Of a stretch of DNA of 26,588 nucleotides, positions 23,383 through 26,588 are shown piece by piece (position 1 is the first letter of the stretch; the number at the start of each line of letters is the position of its first letter). The stretch lies in NCBI GenBank assembly GCA_964584985.1, contig CAZPBK010000011.1, forward strand, positions 1-26,588, in the 5' to 3' direction. This DNA comes from JABMRF01 sp964584985. Lineage in GTDB: Bacteria; Patescibacteriota; Patescibacteriia; UBA11705; JABHMO01. The translations under genes were made by a program, and so were the position numbers. The notes beneath the pieces were generated by a model. That model worked only from the letters and a program-made list of their open reading frames with translations. It did no database searches and was not told the origin of the DNA.

Positions 23383-24609
23383 TTATATTTTTTTATGATT
23401 ATAGCTTGTTCTATATTTGCCATATTTTCTTTTTCTGCGAATTCTGCTTGGTAAGTGATTTCTACTTTTACTAGTATTTTTTTTATTAAGTTTTTTCTTG
23501 CCTGAGGTTATTGTGATATTCTTTTTTATCAGTTTTTCAATCTTTTTTAATTTGTAGTTTTGTCTTGGCTCCACAAAGCTTATTGCTTTTCCATTTTTTC
23601 CGGCTCTGCCTGTTCGGCCTATTCTGTGGACATAGTCTCCTGCGTCTTCAGGCAGGTCAAAATTTATAACAAGTGAAATATCTTTTACATCAATTCCTCT
23701 AGCCGCAACATCAGTAGCTACCATAACTTGAAATTTTCCAGACTTAAATCCTTCCAAGGCGCGGTTTCTTTGGCCAACTGATCTATTGGAATGGATTTCA
23801 ACCGCTGAAATATTTTGTTTCCGTAAGACCTTAGCCACTTTTTTTGCCTTAAATTTTGTTCTAGTAAAAACTAAAATCTTTCCTTTGGTGTTTTTTGCTA
23901 TTTTATTTAAGCGGTTTTGTTTGTTTTCTGGGGGGACAATGAATATTTCTTGATGTATTTTTTCAGCGCTGGTGCCGGATGGGGCAATTTCTATTTTGAC
24001 AGGATCAAGCATATAATTATTTGACAACTTAGTAATTGCCGGAGGCATAGTAGCAGAAAATAAAAGTGTTTGGCGTTTTTTTGGTACTGTTTTTAAAATC
24101 TCATTTATCTGTGGCATAAAGCCAATATCAAGCATTCGATCTGCTTCATCTAGAACAACGGTAGTAATATTATCTAATCTACAATTTTCTCGATGTAAAT
24201 GATCGATTAATCTTCCAGGAGTAGCAATAAGAATTTGTGGATTTCTTGATAAGGCCTTTTTCTGTGGAACAGCAGAAACACCGCCAATCAAGAGCGCTGT
24301 TTTTATATCAAAAGGCTGACCAATAAATGTCATAACTTCATAAATTTGATCAGCTAGCTCTCTTGTCGGAGCCAAAATCAAGCATTTGCCTTTTGTTTTT
24401 CTTATTTTTTCAATTATTGGTAAACCAAAAGCTAAGGTTTTGCCAGTTCCTGTCTGAGCAATACCAATTATGTCTTTATTATTTAACCCAAAAGAGATAC
24501 ATTTTTCTTGAATCTTTGTTGGATTAATTATTTTTTTTGAAGTTAATATCTTTGCTAAGCTTTTTGAAATACCAAGGTCAGCAAAAGTAATCATTTTCTT
24601 TTGTGTCAT
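23383..24609 (-). CDS. DEAD-box RNA helicase (RhlE-like)
   Basis: A 408-residue ATP-dependent RNA helicase. Motifs in order are a Q-motif region (FADLGISKSL, then PTKIQ at 30-34), motif I AQTGTGKT (51-58), Ia PTRELA (81-86), TPGR (130-133), DEAD (154-157), SAT (185-187), ATDVAARGID (298-307) and HRIGRTGRAG (328-337). The last 45 residues are very basic, as in RhlE and similar ribosome-assembly helicases. I chose the ATG at 24609. The longer frame starting with TTG at 24657 would add 16 residues before the family start. Together with typA downstream it forms a two-gene operon of ribosome-related functions, which suits a cold or assembly role. The leader of about 95 bases contains a hairpin at 24672-24694. 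Confidence 0.93.
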   Translation of the reverse strand: MTQKKMITFADLGISKSLAKILTSKKIINPTKIQEKCISFGLNNKDIIGIAQTGTGKTLAFGLPIIEKIRKTKGKCLILAPTRELADQIYEVMTFIGQPFDIKTALLIGGVSAVPQKKALSRNPQILIATPGRLIDHLHRENCRLDNITTVVLDEADRMLDIGFMPQINEILKTVPKKRQTLLFSATMPPAITKLSNNYMLDPVKIEIAPSGTSAEKIHQEIFIVPPENKQNRLNKIAKNTKGKILVFTRTKFKAKKVAKVLRKQNISAVEIHSNRSVGQRNRALEGFKSGKFQVMVATDVAARGIDVKDISLVINFDLPEDAGDYVHRIGRTGRAGKNGKAISFVEPRQNYKLKKIEKLIKKNITITSGKKKLNKKNTSKSRNHLPSRIRRKRKYGKYRTSYNHKKI

Positions 24610-24671
24610 ATTATTGTTTGTAACCCGATCTCCAACTAGGTCACAAATATGAGACAAAAGTGGTTCGAGTC

Positions 24672-24694
24672 ATTACCCTTGTTAAAAAGGTAAT
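24672..24694 (-). promoter_or_regulatory. Leader hairpin of the helicase-typA operon
   Basis: ATTACC (24672-24677) pairs with GGTAAT (24689-24694) over an 11-base loop. It lies in the 5' leader between the predicted start near 24703 and the helicase ATG. Confidence 0.35.
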
Positions 24695-24709
24695 ATATAT
24701 AAGAGCTTA

Positions 24710-24738
24710 AGTATACAGCAAATTTACAAGATTGTCAA
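24710..24738 (-). promoter_or_regulatory. Near-consensus promoter for the helicase-typA operon
   Basis: On the - strand a perfect TTGACA (complement of 24733-24738), exactly 17 bases and TATACT (complement of 24710-24715). This is the best promoter match in the window. Confidence 0.85.
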
Positions 24739-24781
24739 GGCTTTTGTCTGGAGAGCAAGGAATCTGTTTTTTTATTAAAAC

Positions 24782-24811
24782 AAAAAAGCACATCTAATAG
24801 GTAGATGTGCT
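24782..24811 (-). terminator. Intrinsic terminator after the 93-residue orphan gene
   Basis: AGCACATCTA (24788-24797) and TAGATGTGCT (24802-24811) form a perfect 10-bp stem with a very short loop. On the - strand six T follow (A-run at 24782-24787). Confidence 0.85.
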
Positions 24812-24819
24812 AGATAACT

Positions 24820-25101
24820 TTAGTGCCAAGTTATCTGTAATATGGCCGGTCTTGACTCCCTTTGCTTAATATTTATTTTTTGACCAGCTTTTACTGGAGA
24901 CTTGCCCTCAACACAGTAAAACCCGTTGATATAAGGAGTTGAGCCTTTTAGTAATTGAATAGTGGCGTTTTTTTGAGCCTTTAGAGTGTATTTACCGGGC
25001 AAGAGCATAAAGATTTCTATGAGTTCATTACCGACCTGGCATCTTAAAGAGCGAATAGTCCCTTGTTGTCTACTGCTGTGGGTGATTTTCAGATCTGCCA
25101 T
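24820..25101 (-). CDS. Small beta-rich orphan protein (possible cupin-like fold)
   Basis: A 93-residue protein with no signal peptide or membrane helix. I do not recognise it firmly. The strand pattern (IEIFMLLPGKYTL, ATIQLLKGSTPYI, VKAGQKINIKQRES, AILQITWH) and Gly-turns recall small cupin barrels such as PpnP, but the likeness is faint. No metal-binding His cluster is visible. A strong ribosome site (GGAGGT) precedes the ATG. The gene stands alone between its own promoter and a strong terminator, which supports a real and separately controlled gene. A TTGATG/CATCAA inverted repeat lies between promoter and start. Confidence 0.65.
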   Translation of the reverse strand: MADLKITHSSRQQGTIRSLRCQVGNELIEIFMLLPGKYTLKAQKNATIQLLKGSTPYINGFYCVEGKSPVKAGQKINIKQRESRPAILQITWH

Positions 25102-25127
25102 AAAAAGACCTCCGTACTTATAATTTG

Positions 25128-25150
25128 TTGATGTTGAATATTCCCATCAA
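25128..25150 (-). promoter_or_regulatory. Possible operator or leader inverted repeat
   Basis: TTGATG (25128-25133) and CATCAA (25145-25150) are inverted repeats with an 11-base gap, between the predicted promoter and the start of the 93-residue gene. Confidence 0.3.
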
Positions 25151-25155
25151 TCACA

Positions 25156-25184
25156 ATAGTAGCTTTTTATTATAACAATTGCAA
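25156..25184 (-). promoter_or_regulatory. Possible promoter for the 93-residue orphan gene
   Basis: On the - strand TTGCAA (25179-25184), a 17-base spacer and TACTAT (complement of 25156-25161). A TATAAT (complement of 25169-25174) inside the spacer is an alternative -10 box. Confidence 0.45.
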
Positions 25185-25385
25185 GAGGCAGAAGTAATGT
25201 GCGTATATATATTATTTTTTATTAAAAATGGAAGACCACAAAAGTAAAGGTCAACGAGTATAGATAACAAGTAACGATTTCATTATTTTAAATAAAAAAG
25301 CTGTTGTTGAAATATTTTTATGGGATTTAATAATAAAAAAAATTGTTGCCCTTGTTTTAAAAAAGCGAATATTGTAAGATGGTTT

Positions 25386-25394
25386 TGCTATAAA
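25386..25394 (+). promoter_or_regulatory. Extended -10 promoter for the kinase-like gene
   Basis: TGCTATAAA (25386-25394) is an extended -10 element with no clear -35 box. The start would be near 25401, only about 13 bases before the ATG, with GGGGGAT as ribosome site. I see no gene in the preceding 25185-25385 stretch. Confidence 0.4.
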
Positions 25395-25413
25395 GTAAAA
25401 AAGGGGGATAACT

Positions 25414-25950
25414 ATGAAGGAAACTTTTGTACTTTTGGTAAATGGCAAGCCGGCGACAGGCAAAACAACCATTGCCAAAAAAATAGCAGGCAAATTGAGT
25501 GTTCCTTGCCTTTGCCGTGATGAGTTAAAAGAATTACTGTTTGATGATCTTGGCACAGGGGATAGAGAATGGTCCAGAAAGCTGGGAAAAGCTTCATTTG
25601 ATTTGATGTATTTTATTGTTGAAAGTTTACTACGGGGGAAACAATCCTTTGTTGTGGAAACGGCTTTTTCCGTTAAACTGGCCAATGAAAAGTGGCGATT
25701 TTTGCTGGCAAAATATCCATTCAACTTATTGCAGGTTTTTTGCGAAACGCGCGAGGATATTCGGCAAAAAAGATTTATTAGCAGGAATAAAAGCGGTGAA
25801 AGACATCTGGGGCATGTGGATCATCTTAATTATAAAATCTCTTTTTCAGATGTAAGCCCGATTGATTGCAGTGATAAGTTGATCCGAGTCAATACGGATG
25901 ATTTTGACAAGGTAAAGATCAACAAAATCATTGACAACTTATTTGCTTGA
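25414..25950 (+). CDS. P-loop kinase-like protein (AAA/zeta-toxin-like fold)
   Basis: A 178-residue P-loop protein of the small-molecule kinase type. Walker A is GKPATGKTT (11-19). CRDELKELLF (34-43) follows with an acidic residue where kinases bind substrate or metal. VETAF (81-85) ends the second strand. A lid-like stretch CETREDIRQKRFISRNKSGERHLG (110-133) carries several Arg that could contact phosphates. The length and layout fit the predicted-kinase group that includes zeta toxins and chloramphenicol or gluconate kinases. The substrate is not known and no antitoxin gene is nearby. A strong ribosome site (GGGGGAT) supports the ATG. The gene stands alone, ending at a strong terminator. 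Confidence 0.8.
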   Translation: MKETFVLLVNGKPATGKTTIAKKIAGKLSVPCLCRDELKELLFDDLGTGDREWSRKLGKASFDLMYFIVESLLRGKQSFVVETAFSVKLANEKWRFLLAKYPFNLLQVFCETREDIRQKRFISRNKSGERHLGHVDHLNYKISFSDVSPIDCSDKLIRVNTDDFDKVKINKIIDNLFA

Positions 25951-25973
25951 AATAAGGAAGGAAAAACAAAGGT

Positions 25974-26004
25974 AAAAGCACCCACTTCAACAAGGGGTGC
26001 TTTT
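25974..26004 (+). terminator. Intrinsic terminator after the kinase-like gene
   Basis: AAAAGCACCC (25974-25983) pairs with GGGTGCTTTT (25995-26004), followed by further T. The A-tract on the left may also let it work on the - strand. Confidence 0.88.
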
Positions 26005-26053
26005 TTGTTTAATAAGTTCGGTTTTCATGAGGGGTAAGGGGGATTTTAAAACA

Positions 26054-26089
26054 AAAAAATCACTAAATTAAATAAATTAGTGATTTTTT
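26054..26089. terminator. Terminator downstream of tRNA-Gly
   Basis: AAAAAATCACTAA (26054-26066) and TTAGTGATTTTTT (26077-26089) form a perfect inverted repeat with T-runs on both strands. It lies just past the 3' end of the - strand tRNA. Confidence 0.75.
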
Positions 26090-26090
26090 A

Positions 26091-26166
26091 TGGAGCGGGT
26101 AACGGGAATCGAACCCGTATCTTCAGCTTGGAAGGCTGACATAATAAGCCGTTATACTATACCCGC
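26091..26166 (-). tRNA. tRNA-Gly (anticodon TCC)
   Basis: Read on the - strand, the acceptor GCGGGTA begins at 26166 and its partner strand ends with discriminator T and an encoded CCA (26091-26093). The anticodon stem TCAGC/GCTGA encloses the loop CTTCCAA, giving anticodon TCC. The T arm has the usual GGTTCGATTCC form. The cloverleaf is complete, 76 bases including CCA. Confidence 0.95.
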
Positions 26167-26186
26167 CTATGTTGCTTCTCAACTTC

Positions 26187-26202
26187 GGCGGGTAAACCCG
26201 CC
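26187..26202. repeat. Perfect GC palindrome
   Basis: GGCGGG (26187-26192), loop TAAA and CCCGCC (26197-26202). There is no T-run, so it is not a standard terminator. It may be a dispersed palindromic element. Confidence 0.4.
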
Positions 26203-26216
26203 ATAGGCAAATAGTT

Positions 26217-26473
26217 TTAAATAAATCTTTTGCTTGCAAATGCGCGACCTGATCATGATTTTAAATATTGTTCAAAATTGATAGATTTTTGTTTATCTTC
26301 AAAACTGCAGTAAAAGATAATTTTCCATGGTTTGAATTTTGTAGTATGTTTTGATAATCCAAGATTATGTTTAATTAATCTTTCATAAGATTAACTGTAT
26401 AACCTTTATAAAATTCATCTTTTTTAGATAAACTTTATGCAATGTAAACAAAATGTTTTATGTTTTTTGACAT
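26217..26473 (-). pseudogene. Broken GIY-YIG endonuclease gene
   Basis: Reading the - strand from ATG at 26471-26473 gives MSKNIKHFVYIA, a stop, then SLSKKDEFYKGYTVNLMK. This is the pattern of small GIY-YIG nucleases (VYI...S..KD..Y.GYT..L). A one-base loss in an A-run then shifts the frame. The next frame continues LIKHNLGLSKHTTKFKPWK, then IIFYCSFEDKQKSINFEQYLKS, a stop, and SGRAFASKRFI, ending at TAA (26217-26219). So two nonsense codons and one frameshift break an otherwise full-length gene of about 85 codons. Intact relatives are common small proteins in Patescibacteria. The motif Tyr-Ile-Gly is Tyr-Lys-Gly here. It lies between two tRNA genes and would not make a working enzyme. Confidence 0.8.
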
Positions 26474-26515
26474 ATATTTACCGATTATCACAAAACCTTC
26501 AATCTGACAGACTGT

Positions 26516-26529
26516 ACTGTTATAACAGT
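26516..26529. repeat. Perfect 14-base palindrome
   Basis: ACTGTTATAACAGT reads the same on both strands. It lies between the broken nuclease gene and the partial tRNA. It could be a protein-binding site; nothing else marks it. Confidence 0.25.
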
Positions 26530-26547
26530 CGAAGCCTTGGAAAAGGC

Positions 26548-26588
26548 TGGTGGGGCCACTGGGATTCGAACCCAGGACGCCCAGCTTA
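26548..26588 (-). tRNA. 3' part of a tRNA, cut by the window edge
   Basis: On the - strand the T arm CTGGG-TTCGAAT-CCCAG, acceptor strand TGGCCCC, discriminator A and encoded CCA (26548-26550) are present. The visible 5' end TAAGCTGG fits anticodon position 36 = U, then A37-A38 and the 3' anticodon stem. That means a codon starting with A (Ile, Met, Thr, Asn, Lys, Ser or Arg), but the full anticodon is outside the window. A small hairpin (26533-26548) follows without a T-run. Confidence 0.85.

Noticed and set aside
23382..23423. Longer typA start overlapping the helicase gene
   Set aside because: It adds 14 residues with no family match, whereas the ATG at 23381 gives the standard N-terminus.
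25251..25724. Open - strand frame opposite the kinase-like gene
   Set aside because: The + strand gene has Walker A, ribosome site and terminator; the reverse frame has none of these.
1..26588. CRISPR array, insertion sequence or prophage
   Set aside because: No spaced direct repeats, transposase or phage structural gene was seen; the only mobile-like trace is the broken GIY-YIG gene.

Overview
The window reads as a chromosomal piece of a low-GC Patescibacteria (CPR, Parcubacteria-type) genome. The evidence is the AT-rich sequence, the two-helix pilin-like protein (40-450), mostly leader-poor genes without Shine-Dalgarno sites, a TrmB-type regulator, a coiled-coil Fic protein, and close packing of genes. 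UGA is used as a stop (for example in the ATGA overlap at 7585-7588), which argues against the UGA=Gly lineages (Gracilibacteria, Absconditabacteria). The lineage is inferred from gene style only; no rRNA is present.

Layout. At 40-1573 a pilin-like gene and a phosphosugar isomerase converge on a shared terminator. A 580-base gap with a strong promoter then leads to yebC (2153-2869). From 3049 to 11986 runs one long + strand gene train: ruvC, a PKD-plus-7TM membrane protein, an ATP-grasp ligase fused to a retropepsin-like protease, two more ATP-grasp ligases, a class A penicillin-binding protein and an SGNH hydrolase, closed by a terminator at 12004-12035. A promoter overlapping that terminator starts smc and a small membrane protein (12106-15702).

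From 15773 to 21386 the style is accessory: a TrmB-type regulator with four tandem sensor-like repeats (- strand), a secreted beta-rich protein and a small membrane protein with their own ribosome binding sites, a coiled-coil Fic protein with an altered core motif, and a metallophosphoesterase. From 21600 to 24609 a DEAD-box helicase and typA form a - strand operon behind a near-consensus promoter. The right end holds a 93-residue orphan, a P-loop kinase-like protein, tRNA-Gly(TCC), a broken GIY-YIG nuclease gene and the 3' end of a second tRNA.

The most interesting system is the 3554-8514 cassette. Known amidoligase neighbourhoods pair a 7TM protein, a RimK-like ligase and a RimB-like protease. 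Here the ligase and protease are fused, the usual transglutaminase-like part is replaced by a PKD domain, and two further ATP-grasp enzymes plus a murein synthase and an SGNH hydrolase follow directly. I infer a cell-envelope peptide or amide tailoring pathway; its substrate cannot be read from the sequence.
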